Positions 51,497-60,132 are shown, counted from the first letter of the stretch. The stretch is 64,000 nt of DNA from Sphaerisporangium sp. TRM90804 (GCF_029846175.1 NZ_JARWAC010000010.1:310001-374000), one strand, 5' to 3'. Notes: generated by a model from the sequence alone, not told the origin. A program made the numbers and translations.

Positions 51497-52729
51497 TCAG
51501 GCGCGGGCGGCGATGTCGGTGCGGTGGTGGGAGCCGCGGAGGCTGAGGTTGGCCAGCGCCTCATAGGCGGCCCGGCGGGCGGTGGGGATGTCGGGGCCGG
51601 TGCCGACGACGTTGAGCACCCGGCCTCCGGCGGAGACCACGCGGCCCTGATCGTCCAGGGCGGTGCCGGCGTGCAGCACGTAGGCGTCCTTCGCGGGGGT
51701 GTCGAGGCCCTCGATGAGGTCGCCCTTGACCGGGTCGGCCGGGTAGTCCTCGGCCGCGACCACGACGGTCACCGCCGCGCCGTCGCGGTAGCGGGGGGCG
51801 GGCCTCCCGGCCAGGGTGCCGGTGGCGCAGGCGTGCAGCAGGGCGGCCAGCGGCGTCTCCAGGCGGTCGAGCACCACCTGGGTCTCCGGGTCGCCGAACC
51901 GGGCGTTGAACTCGATGACCTTGGGCCCCGCCGACGTCAGCGCCAGGCCCACGTACAGCACGCCCGTGTACGGGGTGCCGCGCCGCCGCAGCTCGCCGAC
52001 GGTCGGCGTCACGACCTCGGCCATCACCCGCTCTGTCAGCCCCTCGGGCGCCCAGGGCAGCGGCGTGTAGGCGCCCATGCCCCCCGTGTTCGGGCCCTGG
52101 TCGCCGTCGTAGGCGCGCTTGAAGTCCTGCGCGGGCTGGAGCGGGACGGCGACCGTGCCGTCGCAGAGGGCGAACAGGGAGACCTCCGGGCCGTCGAGGA
52201 ACTCCTCCACGACCACCCGCCCGCAGGCCGCCGCGTGGGCGAGCGCCTCGGCGCGGTCGGAGGTCACCACGACGCCCTTGCCCGCGGCCAGCCCGTCGTC
52301 CTTGACCACGTACGGCGCGCCGAACGCGTCGAACGCGGCCTCGGCCTCCTCGGCCGTCACGCACACACGCGCCCCGGCCGTCGGCACGCCCGCGGCCACC
52401 ATGACCTCCTTGGCGAACGCCTTGGAGCCCTCCAGTCGGGCCGCCTCCGCGGAGGGCCCGAAGCAGGCGACGCCCGCCGCGCGCACGGCGTCGGCGACGC
52501 CGGCGACGAGCGGCGCCTCGGGGCCGATCACGACCAGCTCGGCGCCCAGCCGCTCGGCGAGCGCCACGACCTCGCCGGGGTCGGTCGGCACCACGGGATG
52601 GACGGCCGCCACCGACGCGATTCCGGCGTTGCCGGGAGCGCAGTGCAGCTCTGAGACCTGGGGGTCGAGCCCGAGGGCGCGGCAAAGAGCATGCTCACGG
52701 CCACCGGACCCAATCACGAGAACGCGCAC
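51497..52729 (-). CDS. purD: Phosphoribosylamine-glycine ligase
   Basis: About 410 residues. GTG 52729 ([15 protein letters not shown]) follows TAGACT by 7 nt with no ribosome binding site, indicating a leaderless message; the frame to 53176 is not real. The ATP-grasp domain is shown by [16 protein letters not shown], the [17 protein letters not shown] strand and [17 protein letters not shown]. It makes glycinamide ribonucleotide in purine synthesis. A fragment of a likely purA lies at the right edge, not adjacent. Confidence 0.96.
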   Translation of the reverse strand: MRVLVIGSGGREHALCRALGLDPQVSELHCAPGNAGIASVAAVHPVVPTDPGEVVALAERLGAELVVIGPEAPLVAGVADAVRAAGVACFGPSAEAARLEGSKAFAKEVMVAAGVPTAGARVCVTAEEAEAAFDAFGAPYVVKDDGLAAGKGVVVTSDRAEALAHAAACGRVVVEEFLDGPEVSLFALCDGTVAVPLQPAQDFKRAYDGDQGPNTGGMGAYTPLPWAPEGLTERVMAEVVTPTVGELRRRGTPYTGVLYVGLALTSAGPKVIEFNARFGDPETQVVLDRLETPLAALLHACATGTLAGRPAPRYRDGAAVTVVVAAEDYPADPVKGDLIEGLDTPAKDAYVLHAGTALDDQGRVVSAGGRVLNVVGTGPDIPTARRAAYEALANLSLRGSHHRTDIAARA

Positions 52730-52777
52730 GTGGGGGAGTCTACGGCCCCCGCCCCCAGCCTCCCGCCCCCGTACACG

Positions 52778-52920
52778 CACGGCCGCCTTCAGGCAGGTGA
52801 CGACGGTGGTGTGGTGGTCTCCCGTCCCCCGTGCGCGCGGTCGCCTCCGGGCGCGTGACGAAGGTGATGTGCTGGTGTCTCGCGCCCCTGCCACGCGCAC
52901 GGTCGCCGCTCGGGAGTGGG
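52778..52920. repeat. Three degenerate 58-62-bp repeats
   Basis: Units beginning GCRCGGYCGCC at about 52778, 52836 and 52898 share GTGACGAmGGTGrTGTGsTGGT and TCTCsCGyCCCCsyG. They lie behind the purD promoter. The rest of the 52743-53277 gap holds GC-rich low-complexity sequence and a leader for the corA region; no further gene was seen. Confidence 0.45.
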
Positions 52921-53277
52921 TACCGCGCTCCGCCCGCCCACCCCGCCACGCTTCACGGGCTACCCGCTTCCCTCCCGCTCCCGGGCGCGCGGTGTGGCCC
53001 GGGTAGGGATCGGGGGTCGGGGCTCGGGGACCCGTGCGTATCGCCCACGGGCGCCAGTGGGGACCGGGGCTCGGTTCGCCGTCACCCCGCATCGTCTCCG
53101 GCTCGCGGTTCTCGGTGCCTGGTTGAGGGGCTGCGGGGCCGCACCCGGACGGGGACCCCACATTGTGGAGTTCCATGATCTGGCGGGTGGCGGCGGATGT
53201 AAGCTAGGTCGATAGCCCGGACCGTGTTAGGTTGGGGCGGCTTTGGCTGCTTTCGAGCGATTGGAGGTGCAGTCGTT

Positions 53278-53361
53278 ATGACATCTGGCGATCCCAACAG
53301 TACGTGCCCACACACGTACGCCGTGCGCATAACCGACCACTCCAATCGGTGCCCGGCCTAG
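53278..53361 (+). CDS. Candidate 27-residue leader peptide upstream of corA
   Basis: ATG 53278 has a strong GGAGGT 9 nt upstream and opens MTSGDPNSTCPHTYAVRITD..., ending at TAG 53361, 90 bp before corA. A similar arrangement (the CorL leader) controls corA in Salmonella by translation. The strong ribosome binding site makes translation likely; a role in corA control is inference. Confidence 0.45.
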   Translation: MTSGDPNSTCPHTYAVRITDHSNRCPA

Positions 53362-53451
53362 AGCCTTCTTCTCGCGCGTTCGTTCCCGTGACATCTGTCG
53401 CGCCGTGCTCGCGCATGCTGGTTCTCCACGCCGGGCGGGAAAGGCACCGCC

Positions 53452-54591
53452 ATGCGTTCCTCCACCCTTTTCCAGCGGATCAACCGGCACCCCCGCCCCG
53501 TCCACGTCCGCTTCGGCGCCACGGCCGCCGCGCAGCGGCCCTCGCCGCACCGTGACGTGACCGGCGCCCGTTGCGTCCCCCCGAGCGACTCCCTGGTGGA
53601 GTTCGGCGCCTACGTGGGCGGCAAGCGCATCCAGGTCCCCGGCATCCCGGAGGCCGTCGAGCTCGTCCGCGCGCACAACGCCGCCTCCGGCGCGGGCGAC
53701 GCGTACGTGTGGGTGGGGCTGCACGAGCCCGAGGCCCTGGAGGTCGAGTGGCTGGCCGAGGTCTTCGGCCTGCACCCGCTGGCGGTCGAGGACGCCATCA
53801 AGGCGCACCAGCGGCCCAAGGTCGAGCGCTACGGCGACTCCCTGTTCGTCGTGCTGAAGACCATCGCCTACCTCGGCGACGACGACACCTCCGCCACCGG
53901 CGAGATCATCGCCACCGGCGAGATCATGCTGTTCGTCGGCTCCGACTTCGTGGTCACCGTCCGCCACGGCCGGCACTCCCCGCTCGCCGAGGTGCGCGCC
54001 CGCCTGGAGGCCAAGCCGAAGCTGCTGGCACGCGGCCCCTCCGGCGTGCTGCACGCCATCTCCGACCACGTCGTCGACCGCTACCTCTCGGTGGCCGACC
54101 TGATGCAGGCCGAGCTGGAGGAGGTCGAGGCCGCCGTCTTCTCCGACGTCAGCTCGCGCGACATCAGCCGCATCTACCAGCTCAAGCGCGAGATGATCGA
54201 GATGAAGCGCGCCGTCACCCCGCTGCGCACCCCGCTCGGCGCGCTCCCGCAGCGCCGCATGATCCCCTCCGAGATGCGCGAGTACTTCCGCGACGTCGTC
54301 GACCACCTCTCCCGCGTGTGCGAGCAGGTCGAGTCCTCCAACGAGCTGTGCAACTCCATCCTCCAGGCGGCCCTGGCCCGCACCAACGCCCTGGCCAACG
54401 AGGACATGCGCAAGATCTCCGCCTGGGTCGCGATCATCTCCGTCCCCACGATGATCGCCGGCATCTACGGCATGAACTTCGACAACATGCCCGAACTCTC
54501 CGCCGCCTGGGGCTACCCCGTGGTCGTCGGCACCATGTTGATCATCTGCACCATCCTCTACCGAGGCTTCCGCCGCAACAGCTGGCTCTGA
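53452..54591 (+). CDS. corA: CorA-type magnesium/cobalt transporter
   Basis: 379 residues from ATG 53452. A large cytoplasmic N-terminal region (VGLHEPEALEVEWLAEVFGLHPLAVEDAIKAHQRPKVE, the classic CorA segment) leads to two C-terminal membrane helices with the selectivity motif YGMNF (residues about 346-350). It should form a pentameric Mg2+ channel. The first 45 residues are basic and not conserved. A candidate leader peptide precedes it. Confidence 0.95.
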   Translation: MRSSTLFQRINRHPRPVHVRFGATAAAQRPSPHRDVTGARCVPPSDSLVEFGAYVGGKRIQVPGIPEAVELVRAHNAASGAGDAYVWVGLHEPEALEVEWLAEVFGLHPLAVEDAIKAHQRPKVERYGDSLFVVLKTIAYLGDDDTSATGEIIATGEIMLFVGSDFVVTVRHGRHSPLAEVRARLEAKPKLLARGPSGVLHAISDHVVDRYLSVADLMQAELEEVEAAVFSDVSSRDISRIYQLKREMIEMKRAVTPLRTPLGALPQRRMIPSEMREYFRDVVDHLSRVCEQVESSNELCNSILQAALARTNALANEDMRKISAWVAIISVPTMIAGIYGMNFDNMPELSAAWGYPVVVGTMLIICTILYRGFRRNSWL

Positions 54592-54723
54592 CCTGTACCA
54601 CCCCGCCCCGCCGCCTGGGCGCCGGCCGTCCGCCGCCCAGGTGTCCGCGGCTCACCCACGCCGCCGCGAGCCCTTCCGGCGGACGGCCCTCGCGCGGCCC
54701 GCCCCCGCCCTGGAGCCCTCGGC

Positions 54724-54783
54724 GGCTGAGGACGACTGCTCGCGCGAGCATGAGGCTGAGGACGACTGCTCGCGCGAGCATGA
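54724..54783. repeat. Perfect 30-bp tandem duplication with palindromes
   Basis: A 30-bp unit (GGCTGAGGACGACTGCTCGC...) is repeated exactly, 54724-54753 and 54754-54783. Each copy contains the perfect 14-bp palindrome TGCTCGCGCGAGCA (54737-54750 and 54767-54780). Between corA and tenA, which converge, it may terminate both or bind a dimeric protein. Confidence 0.8.
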
Positions 54784-54835
54784 GATGGAGTGCGTCGAGT
54801 GTCGCCCCTGGAAAGCGGGCCGAAGGCGCCGAGGG

Positions 54836-55558
54836 TCAGACGGGCCAGGACTCGCGGCGCCAGGCGGCGTCCCAGAACATCCACTCGTAGCGGGACGTGG
54901 TGGTGAAGTGCTCGCGGGCCTGGGCGCGCTGGGCGTCGGTGGCCTCTTCGCCCGCCTGGTCGGCCAGGGCCACCACGCGGCGGACCACGCCCTGGAAGGC
55001 CTCGTCGCCGTACACCGAGATCCAGCGCTGGTAGAGGGGGTCGGGGGAGGATCGTTCGAGCAGCGCCTCGCCCACGCGGGCGTAGATCCAGTAGCAGGGG
55101 AGGACGGCCGCGAGGCCGTCCAGGAACGAGCCTCCGTACACGGTCGCCAGCAGGTAGCTGGTGTACGCCCGGGTGGTCGGGCCGACGGGCAGGGCGGCTG
55201 CCTGCTCGGCGGTGCCGCCCAGGCCTTCCATGAAGGCGGCGTGCATCTCCTGTTCGGCGGCGATGGCGCCCACGGCGTCGCTCGCGAAGGCCCGCACGCC
55301 GTCGTCGCTCGGCGCCCGGGCGGCGCAGACCGCCAGCGCGCGGGCGTAGTCGCGCAGGTAGTGGGAGTCCTGCACCACGAAGTGCCGGAACGCGTCCCGG
55401 GGCAGCGACCCGTCGACCAGGCCGGTGATGAAGGGGTGGTCGAGGATGGCCGAGTAGATCGGCGCGATCCCGTCCCACATCTCGCGGCTGAGCGGCGGCC
55501 GTCCGGTGGCATGCCCGGACGCCGGGGCGGACGAGGACAGGGTGACTTCAGACGTCAT
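54836..55558 (-). CDS. tenA: TenA-family thiaminase II / aminopyrimidine aminohydrolase
   Basis: 240 residues. TenA hallmarks: HPFITGLVDGSLPRDAFRHFVVQDSHYLRDYARAL, then EQEMHA, and the catalytic Cys region VLPCYWIYARVG. It salvages thiamine-derived pyrimidine. A TPP riboswitch lies directly upstream. No other thi gene is in the window. The start (55558) is next to the riboswitch. Confidence 0.92.
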   Translation of the reverse strand: MTSEVTLSSSAPASGHATGRPPLSREMWDGIAPIYSAILDHPFITGLVDGSLPRDAFRHFVVQDSHYLRDYARALAVCAARAPSDDGVRAFASDAVGAIAAEQEMHAAFMEGLGGTAEQAAALPVGPTTRAYTSYLLATVYGGSFLDGLAAVLPCYWIYARVGEALLERSSPDPLYQRWISVYGDEAFQGVVRRVVALADQAGEEATDAQRAQAREHFTTTSRYEWMFWDAAWRRESWPV

Positions 55559-55564
55559 CAGGAC

Positions 55565-55655
55565 TGACTCCCTACGCCGGCATGACCCGGTCAGGTTCGA
55601 GCGGTCTGCGGCCGTGTCAGCCGCACTCTCAGTCCGGTACGCCGGACTCCCGCGT
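55565..55655 (-). ncRNA. TPP riboswitch (THI element)
   Basis: On the minus strand: GGGAGTCCGGC...CTGAGAGTGCGGC...CCGCAGACCGC, then CGAACCTGACCGGGTCATGCC and GGCGTAGGGAGTC. CTGAGA and the GAACCTGA...GTAGGGA segments are the hallmark thiamine-pyrophosphate-binding parts. It ends 7 nt before the tenA start, which would let it control tenA translation initiation. Confidence 0.95.
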
Positions 55656-55873
55656 TCTGTCGCAACGAGACTAGCGCGTCCGCCCCCACTTAAATCCAGG
55701 AGGGCTCCAAGCCGGGCGGGCCGACCAGAGGGCCCGTCCGCGCCGGGGCGGGGTGATCACAGGGGTCGGATTCCTCCCCGGGGGCTCCGTAGCTCACGCC
55801 TCGTATAGCGGAAAAGCCGTCACGGCCACGCGGCGCCCTTCGCGGGGCTACCCTCGAAGCAGGTGATGGTGAA

Positions 55874-56176
55874 TTGCTCGACACCGTAGTGGTTCCAGAC
55901 TTCTGCGGCGTCCAGGCGCTCAACGCCTGGCTGGCCGGTCACGAAGTCGGCGTCCTGCTCCAAGGGCCCGACCCCGACAGTCCGCACCCGGTCATGCACG
56001 GCATCGTGGTCGCCCAGGAGCCGCCACCCGGCACCCGTGTGGACAGATGGGACACCGTGACGGTGTGGGTCCGTCACGAGCCCGGCGACGAAGGCGGCGT
56101 CCGGGAACCGCGCGGGCCGATCCCGCCCCTCCAGGCCTTCAGCCTCGAACCGCCCGTGGACCCCGGCCCTGCCTGA
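55874..56176 (+). CDS. Small PASTA-domain protein
   Basis: About 100 residues, probably from TTG 55874 with AGGTGATGG upstream. One PASTA-like unit is visible: VVVPDFCGVQALNAWLAGHEVGVLL and IVVAQEPPPGTRVDRWDTVTVWV. PASTA units bind peptidoglycan fragments when extracellular, but no signal peptide or membrane helix is visible, so its place is unclear. The Pro-rich C-terminus looks disordered. Confidence 0.65.
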   Translation: MLDTVVVPDFCGVQALNAWLAGHEVGVLLQGPDPDSPHPVMHGIVVAQEPPPGTRVDRWDTVTVWVRHEPGDEGGVREPRGPIPPLQAFSLEPPVDPGPA

Positions 56177-56230
56177 CCCCGAAAACCGATCCCCCCGCGG
56201 CGGGGCCGGCGTCTACGGTAAGGGGCTGTC

Positions 56231-56827
56231 GTGTCGAAGTGGCCCCGGGGGTTGGCGATGGCGGTGGACGAACACGTGGACGCGCTGGTCGAGGTACTGG
56301 CCGGGCATCGGCCCCTGACGGACGTCGAGGCCGCCGACCTGGAACGGGCGCGGGCGCTGCCCGCGGCGGGTGACCCGTGGCACCGGTCGACGGCCCTGCA
56401 CGTCACGGTGTCGGCCCTGGTGGTGCATCCGCCCACGCGGCGGGTGCTGCTGCGCTGGCACGCGCGCCAGCAGGCCTGGCTCCAGGTGGGCGGGCACGCG
56501 GACCCTGGCGAGGTCGACCCGCTCGCCGTCGCGTCACGCGAGGCGCGGGAGGAGACGGGGCTGGCGGACCTCACGCCATGGCCCGGCCCGGAGCTCGTGC
56601 ACGTCGTCATCGTGCCGGTGGCCGCCGGTGGACGGGAGCCGGCGCACGAGCACGCCGACCTGCGGTACGTCCTCGCGACGAGCACGCCCGACGCGGTGAG
56701 GCCGGAGAACCCGGAAGCCCGGCTCCGCTGGCTTTCGGTGGCCGAGGCCGGTGCGCTCACCCCCGAGCCCAACGTCCGCGAGACGCTGTCCCGCCTCGAC
56801 CGCCTCTTCGACCTGCACGAATCCTGA
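56231..56827 (+). CDS. Nudix hydrolase
   Basis: 198 residues from GTG 56231, with AAGGGG upstream. The Nudix box is intact: GGHADPGEVDPLAVASREAREETGL. About 50 helical residues precede it. The substrate is probably a nucleoside diphosphate derivative; the loop HEHADLRYVLATS is like that of actinobacterial Nudix proteins. It stands 54 bp after the PASTA gene and could share its transcript. Confidence 0.9.
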   Translation: MSKWPRGLAMAVDEHVDALVEVLAGHRPLTDVEAADLERARALPAAGDPWHRSTALHVTVSALVVHPPTRRVLLRWHARQQAWLQVGGHADPGEVDPLAVASREAREETGLADLTPWPGPELVHVVIVPVAAGGREPAHEHADLRYVLATSTPDAVRPENPEARLRWLSVAEAGALTPEPNVRETLSRLDRLFDLHES

Positions 56828-56880
56828 ACCCGCGGCGAGCCGGCGGCTTGGCGGTCTCCGCGGAGCGCCCGAGTTCACGG

Positions 56881-57072
56881 GATCGGGCGGGTGACGGCGG
56901 CGGCGTGGCGCGTGGGCCGGGTGTCTGGGGTGGCGTCGTGTTTGATCGCGCTGTGGTCGGGCGTCCCGGGGCTCGGGATCGGGCGGTGACGGCGGGGCGT
57001 GGCGCGTCGGCCGGGTGTGCGGGGCGGCGTCGCGCTTGATCGCACCGCGGCCGGCCGTGCCGCGCCGACGGC
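56881..57072. repeat. Two 96-bp degenerate tandem repeats
   Basis: GATCGGGCGG opens both copies (56881, 56977), followed by GTGACGGCGG, TGGCGCGT, GCCGGGTGT and TTGATCGC in the same order. The copies are clearly related but diverged. The stretch 56828-57334 has no credible gene. Confidence 0.6.
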
Positions 57073-57271
57073 GCGGCCGGCCGCGGGCGGGCGTTGGGGC
57101 GACGCCGCCGGGACGGTGGCCGGTCCTGGGGGCCGATGCCATCCCGGCGGTATCGCGTGTCGATATGTTGGCGTTAACAACTGTGGTCGTCAAGGGGCTC
57201 CCCGCGCCTTGGCGGCTCATCACGGGTGACCTGGGATGGGCGCCGGGGTGGCCGGGCGAAGCCGTGAAACG

Positions 57272-57287
57272 TTCAGGTAGGCCTGAA
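57272..57287. promoter_or_regulatory. Palindrome upstream of the GH43 region promoter
   Basis: TTCAGGTAGGCCTGAA is a perfect 6-bp inverted repeat with a 4-bp spacer, 48 bp before a consensus -35 box. It has a loose likeness to iron-box sequences (TTAGGTTAGGC) but is shorter. A repressor or activator site is likely. Confidence 0.4.
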
Positions 57288-57334
57288 TGCCTGCTGGTAT
57301 GAGCAGTGGTGATTCGTCGAGGCGTGGACGGGTG

Positions 57335-57363
57335 TTGACAGGGTTGCCGGAGCGGCTTACGAA
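57335..57363 (+). promoter_or_regulatory. Consensus-like sigma-70 promoter
   Basis: TTGACA (57335-57340), a 17-bp spacer, then TACGAA (57358-57363). It would start transcription near 57370, leaving about 410 nt before the GH43 gene, or 67 nt before the short frame at 57437. Confidence 0.6.
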
Positions 57364-57436
57364 TGTGTTCCGCACTGGGAGCACTGACGCATTGTGATGT
57401 GCGCTTGTTAGCGCACACAGGTGATGCGGAACGCTC

Positions 57437-57679
57437 ATGAGTGCGACCGCGAGCGTCCCGCCCGTGCCGCAGTGGCGGGAAGTCCCCGTGTCCCTGTTCC
57501 GGAGCCGCCAGGAGGTCGTTCCCGCTGCCAGATCCTTGTTCGCCCGGCCGCTGACCCGGGGGGCCGCGCGACCCAGGTGGTCGTGCGGTCCACGCTCCCT
57601 TGTGCGGTCCGCGCTCCCTGTGCGGTCCGCGTCCCTATGCGGTCCGCACCCTGTGCGGTCCGCGTTCGCGCGAACGTGA
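57437..57679 (+). CDS. Small hypothetical protein, uncertain
   Basis: An 80-residue frame from ATG 57437, 67 nt after the predicted start of the 57335 promoter. The first half (SATASVPPVPQWREVPVSLF..) looks like plausible protein; the second half is translated from the tandem repeats at 57583-57669 (repeated VRSA/CGP units). It may be real, or the leader of the GH43 transcript. No homology is evident. Confidence 0.3.
   Translation: MSATASVPPVPQWREVPVSLFRSRQEVVPAARSLFARPLTRGAARPRWSCGPRSLVRSALPVRSASLCGPHPVRSAFART
57583..57669. repeat. Five short repeats with shrinking period
   Basis: TGCGGTCC-containing units begin at 57583, 57602, 57620, 57637 and 57653, with periods of 19, 18, 17 and 16 bp. 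Each unit is (g/a)tgcggtccgcgctccct with one base fewer each time. The array sits in the leader of the GH43 gene. Confidence 0.75.
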
Positions 57680-57782
57680 CGCGCCGGGGGACGGCCCGCG
57701 CCGGTGTCTCACCGCCGCCGTGCGGCCCGCCCGGTCAGCGCCGTCTTCCCCCGATGTCGTCTCGACCGAGAGGCCGCCTCAG

Positions 57783-58841
57783 ATGGACAGATCACCAGCA
57801 CCGCCCGCGCGCCCCCGCCGTCACCGGCTCGTCGCCGTCCTCGCGACGGCCGTCACCGCGCTGGCGGTGTGCCAGGCGGCGATCGCCGCGGGGCCGGCGG
57901 CCGCGGCGGACGCCGCCCCGGCCGTCCGCCCGGTGGCCGCCCCCACCACGCCGCCGTCGTCGTACCCCAACCCCGGCTACGTCACCGGCGACGTCAACGT
58001 GCACGACCCCGAGGTGACCAAGACCCCCGGCGGGACCTACCTGCTCGCGTACACCGGCAACAACGTCTCGCTGAAGACCTCGACCGACCGGACCGCCTGG
58101 CGCAACGCCGGGTCGGCGTTCCCGGGCGGCGTCCCCTGGGCGCATCCGTACACCAACGGAAGCAACACGGTGTGGGCCCCGGACATCACCTACGTCAACG
58201 GCCGGTACGTCATGTACTACTCGGCCTCCACCTTCGGCTCCAACCGCTCGGCGATCTTCCTGGCCACCAGCACCAGCGGCGCGGCGGGATCGTGGACCAA
58301 CCAGGGTCTGGTCATCGAGACTCGGACGTCGGACAACTTCAACGCCATCGACCCCAACCTGGTCATCGACGACCAGGGCCGCTGGTGGCTGAGCCTGGGC
58401 TCGTTCTGGTCGGGCATCAAGCTCGTCCAGCTCGACCCGGCGACCGGCAAGCGGTCGAACAGCACGATCCGTAGCATCGCCGGCCGGGGCGGCGGCGCCA
58501 TCGAGGCGCCCACCATCATGCGCCGGGGCGGCTACTACTACCTGTTCGTCTCGTTCGACACCTGCTGCCGGGGCGCCTCAAGCACCTACCGGGTCATGGT
58601 GGGCCGCTCCACCTCGGTCACCGGCCCGTACACCGACCGCAACGGGGTGGCGATGACCTCCGGGGGCGGCACCCAGGTGCTGGCCGGCCACGGAAGCATC
58701 CACGGCCCCGGCCACCAGGCCGTCCTGGCCGACAACGACGGCGACGTGCTGTTCTACCACTGGTACGCCAACGACAACTCCTCCCGTCTCGGCATCAACC
58801 TGCTCGGCTGGGACTCGGCGGGCTGGCCGTTCGTGTACTGA
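57783..58841 (+). CDS. Secreted GH43 arabinan endo-1,5-alpha-L-arabinosidase
   Basis: 352 residues from ATG 57783. A signal peptide (RRHRLVAVLATAVTALAVCQ, cleavage near AAA-DAA at about 41) precedes a five-bladed beta-propeller with the three GH43 acidic residues: the base Asp in VHDPEVTKTPGG, the pKa Asp in NAIDPNLVI and the acid Glu in IEAPTIMRR. It should cut alpha-1,5-arabinan outside the cell. Its 3' end overlaps the convergent nucleotidyltransferase gene by 47 bp. Confidence 0.92.
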   Translation: MDRSPAPPARPRRHRLVAVLATAVTALAVCQAAIAAGPAAAADAAPAVRPVAAPTTPPSSYPNPGYVTGDVNVHDPEVTKTPGGTYLLAYTGNNVSLKTSTDRTAWRNAGSAFPGGVPWAHPYTNGSNTVWAPDITYVNGRYVMYYSASTFGSNRSAIFLATSTSGAAGSWTNQGLVIETRTSDNFNAIDPNLVIDDQGRWWLSLGSFWSGIKLVQLDPATGKRSNSTIRSIAGRGGGAIEAPTIMRRGGYYYLFVSFDTCCRGASSTYRVMVGRSTSVTGPYTDRNGVAMTSGGGTQVLAGHGSIHGPGHQAVLADNDGDVLFYHWYANDNSSRLGINLLGWDSAGWPFVY

Positions 58842-59586
58842 CCTCGGCGGCGACCCGGTCGATCGCGGGCCCCAGGAACCCGCGCGACAGGCGCGCCCGG
58901 CGGCCGAGCCACTCAGGCGAGGCCGGGCCGGGGTCGTCGTACCGGCGGCGCCTGATGTCGTCGACGACCTCGGCGGGCGCGCCCAGCTCGCGCAGCACGC
59001 CGAGCGCCTGGCCCTTGGTGATCAGCGTTCCGTCCCGCAGGGTCACCGACGCCCTCGCGAGGGTCAGCAGCCCGAGGTCGACCCAGATGTCCTCCAGCCA
59101 CCGCTCAGGGTGGTCCAGCGCCGGCCGCCAGAAGGTCGTCAGGTCCTCGACGACGAAGGCCGCGAGCTGCTCGGCGGGCACCGGCGGTAGCAGCGCCGCC
59201 GGCGCCTCGCCGTGCAGCACCAGCCCGAACTCGTGCAGCTCCCGCCGGGAGATCGGCGTCACCGGGCGGCGGAACAGCTCCTCGTGTGCCCAGACCAGAT
59301 GGTCGCGGGCGGGATCGGCCAGCTCGCCGGCGGCGAGATAGCCGCAGTGCAGGTGGGACGCCAACGGCTCCGCGCCGGTCAGGTTCTCGTGCGTCTCGAC
59401 GAGCCGCCGCTCCTCGCCGGGACGGCACGGCCGTTCGAGGACGGCCACCAGGTCGAGGTCGCTGCGGCCCTCCTGGTAGTCGCCGCCGGCCAGGGACCCG
59501 TGCGCCCATACCGCGACGACCGGCACGATCGACCGGATATCAGTGACGAAGCGGTCGAGCAGCCGTGCGGTGCGTTCGTCTGCCAT
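58795..59586 (-). CDS. Nucleotidyltransferase (aminoglycoside adenylyltransferase-like)
   Basis: 263 residues from ATG 59586. The GS-x10-DxD motif of the DNA-polymerase-beta fold is in AHGSLAGGDYQEGRSDLDLVAV, and a helical C-terminal half (LGLLTLARASVTLRDGTLITKGQAL) matches the AadA-like domain order. It may adenylate an antibiotic or another small molecule; true aminoglycoside activity is unproven. It overlaps the GH43 gene end to end by 47 bp. Confidence 0.75.
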   Translation of the reverse strand: MADERTARLLDRFVTDIRSIVPVVAVWAHGSLAGGDYQEGRSDLDLVAVLERPCRPGEERRLVETHENLTGAEPLASHLHCGYLAAGELADPARDHLVWAHEELFRRPVTPISRRELHEFGLVLHGEAPAALLPPVPAEQLAAFVVEDLTTFWRPALDHPERWLEDIWVDLGLLTLARASVTLRDGTLITKGQALGVLRELGAPAEVVDDIRRRRYDDPGPASPEWLGRRARLSRGFLGPAIDRVAAEVSTRTASPPSPSRAG

Positions 59587-59646
59587 GCGGCCAGTCTGCG
59601 CGACCGGCCCTCGGCCCGCGCGCCGGACGCCGGTATGCGGGGACGT

Positions 59647-60132
59647 TCAGAGCGTGCCGACGAACGCCTCGGCCTCGGCCTGGCCCATGCCGGTCTCGCC
59701 GCGTACGAGGTAGACGGCCTGCTCCGCGCGGCCGGTGGCCTTCAGCTCGCGCACGCGGGTCGCCAGGTCGGCGCGGGGGGCGTCCTGGGGGGAGCGGGGC
59801 GCGTCCTGGGGCGAAAGGAGCGCGCCCGGCCGGAAGCGCGCCATGTTGGGGTGGCTCCACAGGGGATGCCCCACCGCCACGGCGTCCACGACGTCCTTGG
59901 CCTCTTTCAGGCCGAGCCCGACGTGGGTGCGCAGCTCCTTGATCGCCTCGATCTTGCGTCCTCGGTGCGTCAGTTGCGTGACGAGCCGTTCGAGATCCTC
60001 GGGCGAAGGAGGCATGACGGGCGTGCCGCCGCCCGCCTGGCGCGCGCCTTTGACGACGCCGACGACCACCACCAGGACGACCGCGAGCAGGATTACCAGG
60101 ATCGCGAGCTCGAGGGGCCCGAAGGACGGCAT
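59647..60132 (-). CDS. Membrane-anchored protein with ribosomal L7/L12 C-terminal domain
   Basis: 161 residues. An N-terminal helix (LELAILVILLAVVLVVVVGVV) anchors it. Residues about 57-85 are strikingly like the L7/L12 C-terminal domain: KIEAIKELRTHVGLGLKEAKDVVDAV, the part that docks translation factors in the ribosome. A weaker second copy follows (AEQAVYLVRGETGMGQAEAEAFV). A short SPQDAP repeat links them. Function is unknown; it may recruit a partner to the membrane. Confidence 0.75.
   Translation of the reverse strand: MPSFGPLELAILVILLAVVLVVVVGVVKGARQAGGGTPVMPPSPEDLERLVTQLTHRGRKIEAIKELRTHVGLGLKEAKDVVDAVAVGHPLWSHPNMARFRPGALLSPQDAPRSPQDAPRADLATRVRELKATGRAEQAVYLVRGETGMGQAEAEAFVGTL

Noticed and set aside
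57583-57669. CRISPR array
   Set aside because: Units are 16-19 bp with no spacers and decreasing period; these are simple tandem repeats.
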